Below, one piece after another: positions 34,365 through 43,914 of a DNA stretch of 64,000 nt (position 1 is its first letter; each line of letters opens with the position of its first letter). The notes beneath the pieces are model-generated. The model ran no database searches and had not been told where the DNA came from. It saw only the letters and a list, made by a program, of their open reading frames with translations. Source of the DNA: Corynebacterium yudongzhengii. GTDB taxonomy: Bacteria > Actinomycetota > Actinomycetes > Mycobacteriales > Mycobacteriaceae. Location of the stretch: positions 1,240,001 through 1,304,000 of the forward strand of contig NZ_CP026947.1 in NCBI RefSeq assembly GCF_003065405.1, written 5' to 3'. A program made the position numbers and the translations under genes.

Positions 34365-35053
34365 TGCTCGGACTCCTTGAGAAGGTCGATGAGGCGTTCC
34401 TGGACTTCGTCGCGGGTCAACTTCGAGGTATCGATGATCACGGCGTCCTCGGCCGGGCGCAGCGGGCTGGTCGCGCGCGAAGAATCCAGCTCGTCGCGGC
34501 GGCGGACATCCGCGAGCACGGTGTCGAAGTCGCTCTCCCGCCCGGCGGCGACGTCCTGGTCGTAGCGCCGGCGGGCGCGGACTTCGGCGGAGGCGGTGAG
34601 GAAGGCTTTGGCGGGGGCGTCGTCAAGCACGACGGTGCCGATATCGCGGCCCTCCACGATCGCGCGGTGCGCCCGGTGGGTCAGCTGGCGCTGCAGGGCG
34701 ACGAGGTTCTCGCGGACCTCCGGGATCGCGGAGACCGCGGAGACGTTGCGGGTGACCTCGGGCCCGCGGATTTCTTCGGTGACGTTCTCGCCGTCGAAGA
34801 TCACGTTGGTATCTGCGGGGTCGTCGTTGACCTCGAGCGGCAGGTTGCGGGTGGTGTCGATGACCGCCTCGGTATCGGCGGGGTCGACGCCGGCGCGCAG
34901 CACCGCCAGGGTGGCAACGCGATACATCGCCCCGGTGTCGATGTACTTCGCATCCAGGCGGGCGGCCAGGGCGCGACAGGTGGTGGACTTGCCGGTGCCC
35001 GAGGGCCCGTCGACCGCGAGGATCAGCCCGTTATCGCTGGTATTCGAGATCAT
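34361..35053 (-). CDS. cmk: Cytidylate kinase
   Basis: About 230 residues; catalyses CMP/dCMP + ATP to CDP/dCDP. P-loop VDGPSGTGKSTTCRALA lies near residue 14, then YIDTGAMYRVATLAVL, the CMP-binding VTRNVSAVSAIPEVRE and VEGRDIGTVVLDDAPAKAFLTAS, and the lid ARRRYDQD. The ATG at 35053 shares its A with the rluB stop (TGATG); the GTG one codon earlier could also serve. It belongs to the rluB-cmk-der set conserved across actinobacteria. Confidence 0.96.
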   Translation of the reverse strand: MISNTSDNGLILAVDGPSGTGKSTTCRALAARLDAKYIDTGAMYRVATLAVLRAGVDPADTEAVIDTTRNLPLEVNDDPADTNVIFDGENVTEEIRGPEVTRNVSAVSAIPEVRENLVALQRQLTHRAHRAIVEGRDIGTVVLDDAPAKAFLTASAEVRARRRYDQDVAAGRESDFDTVLADVRRRDELDSSRATSPLRPAEDAVIIDTSKLTRDEVQERLIDLLKESEQ

Positions 35054-35928
35054 CACATTCCCACCGCCTTGTAGAGTGCCGTCAGCTCCGCAGAGTTCAA
35101 CGCGCGCATGTTGCCGGGTTTTTGATCCCCGAGCTGGACCGTGTGCAGCTTGGTGCGCACGAGGCGTTGGACCGGGAAGCCCGCGGCCTTGAGCATGCGA
35201 CGCACGATGTGTTTGCGGCCCTCGTGCAGCTCGATGCGGATCAGCGAGTAGCCCTGGTTCTTATCAATGATCTGCACATAGTCCGCCTTCGCCAGGCCAT
35301 CGTCTAGCTCGATGCCTTTCTTCAGCTCGTTGACCAGCTTGTTGCTGGCCTCACCGAGCACGGTGGCCAGGTAGGTCTTGGTGACCTCGTAGCGCGGGTG
35401 CGTCAGCCGGTTGGCCAGCTCGCCGTCGTTGGTGAGCAGTAGCAGGCCCTCGGTATCGGCATCGAGGCGGCCGACGTGGAACAGGCGCTGCCCGGAGACC
35501 ACCTTGTCCGCGATGACATCGCCGACGCACGGGCGGCCCTGCTCGTCGCTCATAGTGCACAGCATCCCGCGCGGCTTGTTGAACAGGAAGTACTCGAGGT
35601 CTTCGTTGACGTTGATGCGCACGCCGTCGACCCGGATGATGTCGACGGCCGGGTTGACCCGGCGGCCCTGCGTGCGCACGACCTCGCCGTTAACCTCCAC
35701 GCGGCCCTTCTCGATCATGACCTCGCTGTGGCGGCGCGAGGCCACACCGGCGCGCGCCATAACCTTCTGCAGGCGCTCGCCCTCGGCAGGGGCGTCGTCC
35801 CACCAGTTATCGGCGAGCGGGTTCTCGATGTTCTGCTTGCGGGCCGGCTTCGCGTTGGAGACGCGCGGGAGCTTCCGCGACTTCTGCTTTTTGTCCGGAG
35901 TGCCGTCTCGGCTTGCGGGGGGAGTCAC
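35053..35928 (-). CDS. rluB: 23S rRNA pseudouridine synthase RluB-like
   Basis: The 291-residue protein starts at GTG. A basic N-terminal extension of about 45 residues precedes an S4 RNA-binding domain (RLQKVMARAGVASRRHSEVMI, about 53-73). The catalytic domain has HVGRLDADTEGLLLLTNDGEL with the active-site Asp and a C-terminal EGRKHIVRRMLKAAGFPV. It modifies uridine in 23S rRNA (by homology position 2605). It lies between scpB (86 bp) and cmk (overlap). Length and motifs are standard. Confidence 0.93.
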   Translation of the reverse strand: MTPPASRDGTPDKKQKSRKLPRVSNAKPARKQNIENPLADNWWDDAPAEGERLQKVMARAGVASRRHSEVMIEKGRVEVNGEVVRTQGRRVNPAVDIIRVDGVRINVNEDLEYFLFNKPRGMLCTMSDEQGRPCVGDVIADKVVSGQRLFHVGRLDADTEGLLLLTNDGELANRLTHPRYEVTKTYLATVLGEASNKLVNELKKGIELDDGLAKADYVQIIDKNQGYSLIRIELHEGRKHIVRRMLKAAGFPVQRLVRTKLHTVQLGDQKPGNMRALNSAELTALYKAVGM

Positions 35929-36014
35929 TGTCGACTGTGTCCTTTTCTGTTGTCAACGTGGAGAAATGCTGCGCCCAGCCTAGCGCATAAGCCGGGTTTT
36001 CCTCACATCTAAAA

Positions 36015-36569
36015 TCACCACTGCTCCTCGATCGAATCCACGTCCGGCAGAAGCGGTGCGAGATCCGGCAGGCGCTCCAGGCTGTCGATACCGAGCAGTT
36101 CCAGAAGCAGCTCGGTGGTGGCGTAGCGATGCGCGCCGGTCGCCTCGTCCGGGTCAACCTCCTTGACGAGCCCGCGCAGCAGCAGCGTGCGCATCACCCC
36201 GTCGACGTTGACGCCGCGCACCGCGCCGACCTGGGCGCGGGTCACCGGCTGGCGGTAGGCCACCACGGCGAGGGTCTCTAAAGCCGCGCGGGACAGGCGA
36301 GTCTGGGCTCCGTCGAGAAGAAACTTCTCGACGGCCGCCGCGTTCTCCGTGCGCGTATACAATCGCCAGCCCTCGCTGGTCTCTCGCAGATCGAACCCGG
36401 ATCCGCGGGCGTCGAACTCCTCTCGGATCTCGCTGAGCACCTGGGTGATCTCGCTGCCTTCGGCCTCGAGGGCACCGGCGAGCTGCTCGACGGTCACCGG
36501 GGTGTCGATGACCAGCAGGATCGACTCTATCCGCGAGCGCAGCTGGGAGGACATGGGGAAGTCGGACAT
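36015..36569 (-). CDS. scpB: Condensin-like segregation protein ScpB
   Basis: The 184-residue protein starts MSDFPMSSQLRSRIE; the frame continues upstream through the end of scpA, but this start fits the family. Two winged-helix domains are indicated by VEQLAGALEAEGSEITQVL and SRAALETLAVVAYRQPVTRAQVGAVRGVNVDGVMRTLLLRGLV, the latter a clear ScpB signature. It binds the kleisin ScpA and with SMC forms the chromosome-compacting complex. It follows scpA by 14 bp. Confidence 0.95.
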   Translation of the reverse strand: MSDFPMSSQLRSRIESILLVIDTPVTVEQLAGALEAEGSEITQVLSEIREEFDARGSGFDLRETSEGWRLYTRTENAAAVEKFLLDGAQTRLSRAALETLAVVAYRQPVTRAQVGAVRGVNVDGVMRTLLLRGLVKEVDPDEATGAHRYATTELLLELLGIDSLERLPDLAPLLPDVDSIEEQW

Positions 36570-36583
36570 GGTGTGGAGTCTAG

Positions 36584-37438
36584 CTAGTCCCAGTTCGCGG
36601 ACGCCACGACCGCCGGGTCCACCTCGGCACCGGTCCAGGAGACTTTGAGCTCGCTTAGGGCCTCCTCCTGTTCGGTCTCCACTGCGCGGGCTTTGTAGAG
36701 CTCGAGCAGGGCCAAAAAACGGCCGACGATCTCCATGCTCACCACGCAGTCGCGGGTGAGCGCCTCGAAGCTCAACCACCGGTTCTTACCCAGGATGCGC
36801 AGGGTATCGAGGAGCTTGCCGGCCTGCTCGGGCACCGAGACCGCCACCTGGTGGAGGTGATCCACCCCCACCTCCTCGGGCGGGCGGGGCCGAAACACCC
36901 CGGCGGCGACCTCGGCGAAGCCCGCGAGATCGGTGCCCAGGCTCACCGGGGGCAAAAGCTCCGCGTAGCGTTCCTCGATGCCCACCGCCCGCGGGTAGCG
37001 ACGCTGCGCTTCTCGCTGCCAGGTGGCAAAGAGATCAGCGACCTGCTTGTAGGCCTGGTACTGCAGCAGGCGGGCGAACAGAAGATCCCGGGATTCGAGG
37101 ATCGCGAGGTCTTCTTCATCCTCGACGTCTCCGCGCGGGAGCAGGCGGGCGGCCTTGAGGTCCAACAGCGTGGCGGCGACCAAGAGGAACTCGGTGGTCT
37201 CATCGAGGGCTTCCGTCTCGTTGAGCGCGCGGGTATAGGCGATGAACTCGTCGGTGACCTCGGCCAGCGCCACCTCGGTGACGTCGAGCTTCTTCTCGCT
37301 AATCAGCTGCAAAAGGAGATCGAAGGGGCCTTCGAAGTTGGCCAGCGCGATGCGAAAGCCGGTGATCTCCGGCTGGGTCCCCTCCCCTTCTGCCACCGCG
37401 GTGGATTGCCGGGGACCGATACTTTTGCGGGTTGCCAC
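36584..37438 (-). CDS. scpA: Kleisin subunit ScpA of the SMC complex
   Basis: The 284-residue protein starts at GTG. The N-terminal FRIALANFEGPFDLLLQLI (about 27-45) and LAEVTDEFIAYTRAL are the ScpA signature. Helical middle, C-terminal winged helix. It bridges SMC heads and binds ScpB. It lies 2 bp after the pldP stop and 14 bp before scpB, so pldP-scpA-scpB are cotranscribed. The gene set is the same as in mycobacteria. Confidence 0.95.
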   Translation of the reverse strand: MATRKSIGPRQSTAVAEGEGTQPEITGFRIALANFEGPFDLLLQLISEKKLDVTEVALAEVTDEFIAYTRALNETEALDETTEFLLVAATLLDLKAARLLPRGDVEDEEDLAILESRDLLFARLLQYQAYKQVADLFATWQREAQRRYPRAVGIEERYAELLPPVSLGTDLAGFAEVAAGVFRPRPPEEVGVDHLHQVAVSVPEQAGKLLDTLRILGKNRWLSFEALTRDCVVSMEIVGRFLALLELYKARAVETEQEEALSELKVSWTGAEVDPAVVASANWD

Positions 37439-37440
37439 CT

Positions 37441-38310
37441 CTAGGTGGTGCGCTCGATGATCTCGAGCGCCAGGTTCCGGTACTGCTGCGCGCCCTGGGA
37501 GCTCGGCGCCCAGGTGGTGATCGGCTCGCCGGCGACGGAGGTTTCCGGGAAGCGCACGGTGCGGGTAATCACGCTGTCGAAGACCTTGTCATCGAAGACT
37601 TCGATCACCCGGGACATCACCTCGCGGGCGTGGGTGGTACGCCTATCGAACATGGTGACCAGGATGCCGATGATCTCTAGGTCGAAGTTGATGCGGTCGC
37701 GGACCTTCTCGATGGTGTCGGTGAGCAGCGCCAGGCCGCGCAGGGAGAAGTACTCGCATTCCATCGGGATGATCACACCGTGTGAGCACGCTAGGGCGTT
37801 GACGGCGAGCAGGCCGAGCGAAGGCCCGCAGTCGATGATGATGTAGTCATATTCCTTGCGCACCGGGCGCAGCGCGCGACCCAGCGTGTTTTCGCGGCCG
37901 ACCTCGTTAACGAGTTGGATCTCGGCGGCCGAGAGGTCGATGTTCGCGGCGACGACCTCCATGCCGGGCACGTTGGTCTGGTGAATCGCGCCGTGGATCG
38001 ACGAGGAGTTATCGATCATCAGGTCATAGACCGTGATCTCCTCCTCGCCGTGCGGAATCGCCAGCCCGGCGGACAAGGCGCCCTGCGGGTCGAGGTCCAC
38101 CAAGAGCACCTTGCGGCCCTGCTCGGCGAGGCAGGCGCCCAAGTTGATCGTGGTGGTGGTCTTGCCGACGCCACCTTTCTGGTTGACCATCGAAATGATC
38201 GTCGCCGGCCCGTGCTTTTCCAGCGCCGGCGGCTCCGGCAGCTCGCGTACGGGTCGTCCGGTCAGGCCCACCTCGGGCTCCTCGAACAGGCCGCTATCGC
38301 TCACTGTCAC
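37441..38310 (-). CDS. pldP: ParA-like division/segregation ATPase PldP
   Basis: The 289-residue protein starts at GTG. Deviant Walker A NQKGGVGKTTTTINLGA (about 43-59), Walker A' LLVDLDPQGALSAGLA, and Walker B IIDCGPSLGLLAVNAL. The N-terminal extension of about 35 residues before the ATPase is unlike plasmid ParA. No parB lies next to it; the neighbour scpA instead identifies it as the orphan ParA homologue called PldP in C. glutamicum (Rv1708 in M. tuberculosis), which affects septum placement. The symbol rests on synteny. Confidence 0.88.
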   Translation of the reverse strand: MTVSDSGLFEEPEVGLTGRPVRELPEPPALEKHGPATIISMVNQKGGVGKTTTTINLGACLAEQGRKVLLVDLDPQGALSAGLAIPHGEEEITVYDLMIDNSSSIHGAIHQTNVPGMEVVAANIDLSAAEIQLVNEVGRENTLGRALRPVRKEYDYIIIDCGPSLGLLAVNALACSHGVIIPMECEYFSLRGLALLTDTIEKVRDRINFDLEIIGILVTMFDRRTTHAREVMSRVIEVFDDKVFDSVITRTVRFPETSVAGEPITTWAPSSQGAQQYRNLALEIIERTT

Positions 38311-38396
38311 ACCCTCTTCCTTGACACCGGAAATTACAGCCGTGTTGTTTCCACACTACATCGCTTAATCGACTGGAGCTCACACCAGGATAGCGC

Positions 38397-39317
38397 TCAC
38401 GCGCGCGGGTGGGCCTGCTGCCAGACCTCGCGCAGGTTGTCCGCGGTGACGTGGGTGTAGATCTGGGTGGTCGTCACCGAGGAATGCCCCAAAAGCTCTT
38501 GCACGGTGCGCACATCCGCCCCGCCGGCGAGAAGGTGGGTGGCATAGCTATGCCGCAGGGTGTGCGGGGAGATGCTCTTCTCAATGCCGGCGCGCTGCGC
38601 CGCCGTCTGCAGCACCTGCCAGGCGCTCTGCCGCGACAAGGCATTGCGCCGGGTGTTGAGAAAAAGCGCGTGGCTCCCGCCCGTCGCCAAGACCGGACGC
38701 GAGCGCACCAGATAGCCCTGCAACGCCTCGGCGGCCTTCGACCCCAGCGGCACGATGCGCTGCTTACCGCCTTTGCCCTGGATACGCAAGATGCCGTCGT
38801 GATCCGCGACGTCATCGAGTGTGAGCCCGAGCACCTCCGAGATGCGCGCCCCGGTGCCGTAGAGCATCTCGAGCAGCGCGCGGTCGCGCAGGTCCACCGG
38901 GGTGGCCGCCTCCCCCACCGGCACGGCCTCCAGCAGCTGGGAGACCTCGTCGATGCTCAAGGTATCCGGCAGCACGCGCCCCGGACTCGGCGGGGAGACT
39001 TCGGCCGCGACATCGACATCCAGCTCGCCTTCGGCCACGCCGAAGCGGTGCAGCCCGCGCGCGACCACCAGCGCCCGGCCGGCCGAGGACGCCGCCAGAG
39101 GCCGCGCCCCATGCCGCCCGGTGCGCAGATCAGTGATATAGGCTTCCAGGTCGCCGGCGGTCACCGCCGCCAAATCATCGGTGCCGGCCTCCTCCAGCCA
39201 GTGCACGTAGCGCTCGATGTCGCGCCGGTAGTTTTTTAAGGTGTTCTCGCTTAAGCCCCTTTCGACGGCCAAGTGCTCAAGCCAGGTTTCGGCCAGTGTG
39301 CGGGGGTTCACGCTCAC
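38397..39317 (-). CDS. xerD: Tyrosine recombinase XerD
   Basis: The 306-residue protein starts at GTG. An N-terminal SAM-like core-binding domain ([26 protein letters not shown]). Catalytic residues: Arg in [12 protein letters not shown], Lys in [24 protein letters not shown] (His-x-x-Arg), [15 protein letters not shown] (His and Tyr nucleophile). With XerC it resolves chromosome dimers at dif. It overlaps the NUDIX stop by 4 bp. No sign that it belongs to a mobile element. Confidence 0.95.
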   Translation of the reverse strand: MSVNPRTLAETWLEHLAVERGLSENTLKNYRRDIERYVHWLEEAGTDDLAAVTAGDLEAYITDLRTGRHGARPLAASSAGRALVVARGLHRFGVAEGELDVDVAAEVSPPSPGRVLPDTLSIDEVSQLLEAVPVGEAATPVDLRDRALLEMLYGTGARISEVLGLTLDDVADHDGILRIQGKGGKQRIVPLGSKAAEALQGYLVRSRPVLATGGSHALFLNTRRNALSRQSAWQVLQTAAQRAGIEKSISPHTLRHSYATHLLAGGADVRTVQELLGHSSVTTTQIYTHVTADNLREVWQQAHPRA

Positions 39318-39979
39318 CGGGAAATCTTCTTCATGTCCGGAGTGATGCCAGCTTCCCGACGCCGGCGCGGCAGCGACGTGGGCCGCAGCTCAAAGGGCGC
39401 GTCGGCGGCGCGGGGCGTACCGCCGCGCTGGAGGGCCTCGCTGGCGGCGAAGATGCCGGCCACGGCAATGGAGTTGGTGATCTCGCCAGCCAGGATCAGG
39501 CGGCGCGCATCCGCGAGATCCACCCAGTCGAAGGTGAGATCGGCTTCCTCGTCGCCGTAGCTGTCCACGCCGGTGACCTCGCTTAAGCCGGTCGCCAGGT
39601 AGACGCGGCAGGCCTCCTCGCAGAACCCCGGCGAGGTCACCAGATCCGCAAGAACCGACCAGTTTTCGGCCGCCAGGCCCGCCTCTTCGGCGAGTTCCCG
39701 GCGGGCGGCCTCAAGCTCGTCCTCGCCGTCGATATCTAAAAGCCCGGCAGGAAGTTCCAGCAGGCGCTGGCGCACGCAGTGCCGGTACTGTCGGATCAGG
39801 CCGATGCGCCCGCGGTCGTCGACAGCCGCGATCGCCACCGCCCCGAAGTGCTCGACGACCTCGCGATCGGCGGTGTGCCCGCCCGGCATCACCACTTCGT
39901 CGCGGCGTACGGCGAGGATCGGGGCGTCGAGAAGCACCTTAGAACCCTTCACGGTGAACTCGTGCTGGCCGCGGGTCAC
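39314..39979 (-). CDS. NUDIX hydrolase, ADP-ribose pyrophosphatase-like
   Basis: The 221-residue protein starts at GTG. A complete NUDIX box is present: [24 protein letters not shown] (about residues 77-100, given in the pattern G-x5-E-x7-REL-x-EEAG). Upstream [21 protein letters not shown] is typical of ADP-ribose/nucleoside-diphosphate-sugar hydrolases. It overlaps xerD and steB by 4 bp each. In M. tuberculosis the same gene is Rv1700, an ADP-ribose pyrophosphatase. Here pyrG, its usual upstream partner, is missing. Confidence 0.9.
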   Translation of the reverse strand: MTRGQHEFTVKGSKVLLDAPILAVRRDEVVMPGGHTADREVVEHFGAVAIAAVDDRGRIGLIRQYRHCVRQRLLELPAGLLDIDGEDELEAARRELAEEAGLAAENWSVLADLVTSPGFCEEACRVYLATGLSEVTGVDSYGDEEADLTFDWVDLADARRLILAGEITNSIAVAGIFAASEALQRGGTPRAADAPFELRPTSLPRRRREAGITPDMKKISR

Positions 39980-40893
39980 TGCGCTTCTCCTTCTGGCTCG
40001 GGGCTGGGGATGGTGGCGTCGGCGTTATCGGCCACGCCGTAGTGGCCGAAGCCGCCGCCGATCTGCTCGGCGAGCGCTAAGACGGTAGAGATCTGGGCCC
40101 AGGACTCGTTGGCGGTATCGACGGTGGACACGGGCGTATCACCGGAGCGCACGGCGGCGAGCGCACCGTCGTCCGCGTCCTCGAAGGGGCCGGCGACCAC
40201 CACGGCCGCGCCGCCGGAGTCTAAGGCGAAGGCGAACTCGCTCTGCGCGCCGGCGACGGTGTTATCCGCGGCCCCGCCGGTGAGAACGATGATGCCCTGG
40301 GCGGGCAGGATGGTGCCGTCCTCGTAGTCGATGAACCCGGCCTCGCGCAGGGAGGTGAGGATCTCGGCGCGCTTGTCAGGGGCCACTCGTGGCTCGGCGG
40401 TGTCCGGATCGAGCAGCAGCGCGTTGGCGACCATCTCACCGGGGCTGGTGGCTACCTCCGGCAGCGTCTCGGCGACGATGTTATCGAGCTCTTCGGCGGC
40501 GGCCGGGTCGAAGAACTTCTCGGTGAGCGTGATCGCGCCTGCGTCGATGGCACCGGCCTGGGCGCTCAGCTCGCCGATTTCGGTGGCGACCTGCGGATCG
40601 GCGGGCTCGGCGCGCAGGATGATCACCGGGCGCTGGTTGAGGCTGTTGGCCACGAGCGCCGGGGCCACGGCGGCGACGGCGTCGTTCGCCGCGGCGGCGC
40701 TGTCTTCCTCGACGGTGTCGGGGCCTTCCGGCTCGCCTGCGGGAGCCTCCGAGTGGGCAGCAGTATCTGCCGAGGGGCCGAAGCCCGGGGTGTTCGGGGC
40801 GAGGACGAACATGCCGAGCGCGGCCCCGAGGGCCACGCCGAGGCCTACTCCGGCGACGAGGATGGGCCCTCGTCCGGACTGAGTCGAACGCAT
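39976..40893 (-). CDS. steB: SteB / MctB-like membrane protein (cell separation; annotated copper transporter)
   Basis: The 305-residue protein starts MRSTQSGRGPILVAG. One N-terminal transmembrane helix (ILVAGVGLGVALGAALGMFVLA, about 11-32). The rest is extracytoplasmic and rich in Ala, Asp and Glu. It matches the Rv1698/MctB family, first described as a copper-resistance channel. In C. glutamicum the homologue (cg1604) was named SteB, forming a septal complex with SteA that activates RipA cell-wall hydrolysis. It lies between steA and the NUDIX gene, 27 bp after the steA stop. Confidence 0.85.
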   Translation of the reverse strand: MRSTQSGRGPILVAGVGLGVALGAALGMFVLAPNTPGFGPSADTAAHSEAPAGEPEGPDTVEEDSAAAANDAVAAVAPALVANSLNQRPVIILRAEPADPQVATEIGELSAQAGAIDAGAITLTEKFFDPAAAEELDNIVAETLPEVATSPGEMVANALLLDPDTAEPRVAPDKRAEILTSLREAGFIDYEDGTILPAQGIIVLTGGAADNTVAGAQSEFAFALDSGGAAVVVAGPFEDADDGALAAVRSGDTPVSTVDTANESWAQISTVLALAEQIGGGFGHYGVADNADATIPSPEPEGEAQ

Positions 40894-40920
40894 GAAAGCT
40901 TTGGGTCTCCTTCCCGGGCT

Positions 40921-42114
40921 TTAAGTAAACAGGGACTGAACCGACAGGGCGAAGGAGTTCCAGGTGTCGATGAGGTTATCGGCAAAAGAGCCTTCTCCGC
41001 CCAAGCCCACGATGAGAATGACCGCGGCGACGGCGACTAGGATGCCGAGCAACGCCCACAGCCACGCCATGCCCGCACCGCCGGAGACGGTGTACAGATC
41101 GCGGATGGCGGTCGCATCGACGAGGCGTCCACCGAGCTTGACGCGAGTGAGCAGGGTCTCGGGGGTGGCGCCGTCGTTGTTGGCGAAGACATCGTCGAGA
41201 TTGAAGGGCGCGCCGGCGATGACCACAAGCTGGGCGTCGTGATGCCCGGCGAGCAGCAGGGCGAGCTCGGTCGGCGAGCCCAGCGCCGTCGGGAAGGTCG
41301 TGGCGCCGACGCCGAGTTCCTGGATCCGATCAATGCCCACGGCCGCGCCCTCGGGGTCCGCGGGCAGGATCACCCGGGCACCCCCGCGCAGGGTGGAATC
41401 GCGCACCTCAGCCGGATCGCCGACGATGAACGCCGGCGAGTAGCCGGTATCGACCAACGTGTCCGCGGCCGCGCCGACGCCGATGAGCACCGGGTCGTAT
41501 TCCTGGATGAAGTTACGCAGATCGCGCAGCTCCTGGGCATGATCGGGACCGTCGCTTAAGACCACCACCTTGCGGCCGGCAAGTTCATCGCCGACGTCCG
41601 GGATGCCCACGCCGTCGATCATCAGCGGGCCCTCCGAGTGCAGCAAACGCGCCGCGTCGCCGAAGTAGGAGTCCATGCGCCCAGCCAGGGCCTTCTGCGA
41701 GGACTCGAAGTTCTTCTCGATATCCTCGCGCCCCAGGGGCGTGGCCTGCGCGATCGTGCGATTGCCGTTGTGCACGGTGCCGTCGGAGTCGATGGCACCC
41801 TTCTTCGCGCCGTCACGGAAGCCCTCGCGCAGCTCGGGGCCGGCGGCCTCGAAGAGGGGGATGTCGGCGTCGATAAGCATCAGCGGCCCATAGTTGGGCA
41901 CGTTACCCGAGCTGAACTGCGCGATGTTGAGCACCGCGGAGGGCTCGTGATCGATGAGGAACTCCGCTTCCCGACGGCTAATATCAGGCGCATCAATCAC
42001 CGCGATGTCGCCGGCGCGCAGCTTGCGTCGGCCCTTACCAGTGGGCGTGCAGTCGCGCAGGCGGCCGTTAACTTCCGTGAGATCGGCTGAGGACAGGCGG
42101 GTCGAGAGGCTCAT
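40921..42114 (-). CDS. steA: Cytokinetic ring protein SteA
   Basis: The 397-residue protein starts MSLSTRLSSADLTEVN. A thiamine pyrophosphokinase-like nucleotide-binding core is suggested by VVLSDGPDHAQELRDLRNFI and VLIGVGAAADTLVDTGYSPAFIVGDPAEV (about 192-270). The C-terminal end has a transmembrane helix (GMAWLWALLGILVAVAAVILIVGLG). It matches Rv1697/cg1603, shown in C. glutamicum to work with SteB in daughter cell separation. The TPP-kinase similarity is structural; enzymatic activity is not established. Confidence 0.87.
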   Translation of the reverse strand: MSLSTRLSSADLTEVNGRLRDCTPTGKGRRKLRAGDIAVIDAPDISRREAEFLIDHEPSAVLNIAQFSSGNVPNYGPLMLIDADIPLFEAAGPELREGFRDGAKKGAIDSDGTVHNGNRTIAQATPLGREDIEKNFESSQKALAGRMDSYFGDAARLLHSEGPLMIDGVGIPDVGDELAGRKVVVLSDGPDHAQELRDLRNFIQEYDPVLIGVGAAADTLVDTGYSPAFIVGDPAEVRDSTLRGGARVILPADPEGAAVGIDRIQELGVGATTFPTALGSPTELALLLAGHHDAQLVVIAGAPFNLDDVFANNDGATPETLLTRVKLGGRLVDATAIRDLYTVSGGAGMAWLWALLGILVAVAAVILIVGLGGEGSFADNLIDTWNSFALSVQSLFT

Positions 42115-42163
42115 AGTCAGTGATTCTCGCGGCTAAGCTCCCCAATGTGGTGGAGGCGCGCCG

Positions 42164-43888
42164 TCAAGCACCCCGTAGCTCGCGCACTTCGGCCACCGCG
42201 TGGCGGCGCAGCTCGGCGGCGTGGGCCCGGCCGGTCTCGGTATCGTCGAGACCCGCGAGCATGCGGGCGAGCTCCTCGACGCGCGCCTCATCGTCCAAGG
42301 TGAGCACGCCGGAGGTGACGTCGGTATCGCCGACGTTTTTGGCCACGTGCAGATGCGTATCGGCATAGGCCGCCACCTGCGGCAAGTGCGTGACGACGAG
42401 CACCTGGTTGTTACTCGCCAGACGCGCCAACCTCCGGCCGATCTCGACGGCCGCGCGACCCCCGACACCGGCGTCGACCTCGTCGAAGACCATGGTCGCG
42501 CCCCGGGTGTCGGCGGCGAGGATGACCTCGAGGCCGAGCATGACGCGCGAGAGCTCACCGCCGGAGGCCGCCGAGGCCAGCGGGCGCGGCTCGGTGGCGT
42601 CATTGGGCGCGAGCTGCAGCTCGACCTGATCCGCGCCCTGGGGCCCCGGGTCGGTGGGGCTGACGTTTACGTGCAGGCGCGCCTTCGGCATCGCCAGGCC
42701 CCGGATTTCCTCAGTGACCTGCTCCCCCAGCTGCGCCGCCGCGGCCGTGCGGGCTGCCGTGAGTGCGCGCGCGTGGGTGCGCATCTCTTTTTCGGCCGCC
42801 CTAACCTCGCGGGCGAGCTCTTCGAGGGCCTCGTTCGAGGTGTCGATCGACGCATAGCGCTTCCGCGCGGCATCCCGGTAGGCGATGACGGCATCAATAT
42901 CCGCCCCATACTTGCGGATCAACCCCTTGAGATCCTGCTGGCGGGTCAAGAGCTGATCGAGCTTGTCCGGATCCGCATCTAAATCGGCGAGGTAGCTGCC
43001 CAGCTCCCCGGTGATCGTGGACAGCCGGCCGGTGATCTCGGCGAGCTCAGCGCCGAGAGCCTGCAGGCGCTCATCACCAGAGCCGGCAAGGGCCTCCTCC
43101 GCGCGGCCGATGAGGCCGGAGGCCGGGTCATCATCCCCGTAGCCGCCCATGGCCTCGGGACCGTCGATGCTGGTCAGGGCGGTAGCGGCGGCGTCGCGCA
43201 GCGTATCGACGTCCTGTAGCCGCCGGATCTGCTCCACCAGGACGACGTCTTCTCCGGGGCTGGGGTCGATCTCGTCGATCTCACTGAGGGCGAAGTTGAG
43301 CTGGTCAGCCTCCCGGGCGAGCTCGCGGCGCGAGGCGGTGCGCTGCTTGAGGTCTTTCGCCAGGCTGCGCCAGCGCTGATAGGCGCGCTGGTAGTCGTTT
43401 TTGAGCGGGGCGATGGAGGAATCGAAACGATCGAGCGCGTCGAGCTGCTGCTCGGGGGCCAAAAGGCGCAGCTGGTCGTTTTGGCCGTGGATGGTTAAAA
43501 GCGGCGCGGTGAACTCTTTGAGCGTCGCCGCCGGCACACTGCGCCCGCCCAGGTGCGCGCGGGAACGCCCGGAGGCGTTGACCGTGCGGGAGGCGGTGAC
43601 TTCTTCGCCATCGGCCGCACCGCCGGCCGATTCCAGCTGTTCCAGCAGGCGCTCGCGGGTGGCGTCGTCGATGCCGGAGAGGTCGAAATGGCCGTCGACA
43701 CCCGCCTTGTCCGCGCCCGCGCGCACCCGCGAGGCGTCCGCGCGGCCGCCGGTGAGCAGGCGCAGGCCCGTGACCACCATTGTTTTGCCGGCGCCGGTTT
43801 CGCCCGTGAGCACCGTTAACCCGTCCGACAGTTCGGCAGACGCCTGGGAGATGACGCCGAGGTTGTCGATCGAGATGTCTGCGAGCAT
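42164..43888 (-). CDS. recN: DNA repair protein RecN
   Basis: About 574 residues from MLADISIDNLGVI. SMC-like ATPase halves: VLTGETGAGKTMVVTGL near residue 30 and the C-terminal signature region SAASGGELSRVMLGLEVIL plus MVFDEVDAGVGG and VLVVTHLPQVAAYAD. A long helical coiled-coil middle (about 155-365). It acts early in double-strand break repair. An ATG three codons earlier (43897) is possible. It starts 26 bp past the ppnK stop, in the order ppnK-recN-steA conserved in actinobacteria. Confidence 0.94.
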   Translation of the reverse strand: MLADISIDNLGVISQASAELSDGLTVLTGETGAGKTMVVTGLRLLTGGRADASRVRAGADKAGVDGHFDLSGIDDATRERLLEQLESAGGAADGEEVTASRTVNASGRSRAHLGGRSVPAATLKEFTAPLLTIHGQNDQLRLLAPEQQLDALDRFDSSIAPLKNDYQRAYQRWRSLAKDLKQRTASRRELAREADQLNFALSEIDEIDPSPGEDVVLVEQIRRLQDVDTLRDAAATALTSIDGPEAMGGYGDDDPASGLIGRAEEALAGSGDERLQALGAELAEITGRLSTITGELGSYLADLDADPDKLDQLLTRQQDLKGLIRKYGADIDAVIAYRDAARKRYASIDTSNEALEELAREVRAAEKEMRTHARALTAARTAAAAQLGEQVTEEIRGLAMPKARLHVNVSPTDPGPQGADQVELQLAPNDATEPRPLASAASGGELSRVMLGLEVILAADTRGATMVFDEVDAGVGGRAAVEIGRRLARLASNNQVLVVTHLPQVAAYADTHLHVAKNVGDTDVTSGVLTLDDEARVEELARMLAGLDDTETGRAHAAELRRHAVAEVRELRGA

Positions 43889-43914
43889 GACACGCATGCT
43901 ACCGCAGTGTCGCT

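Noticed and set aside
38397..39317. Phage or integron integrase
   Set aside because: The recombinase is in the conserved pldP-xerD-NUDIX order, and there is no attachment site or mobile gene beside it; it is chromosomal XerD.
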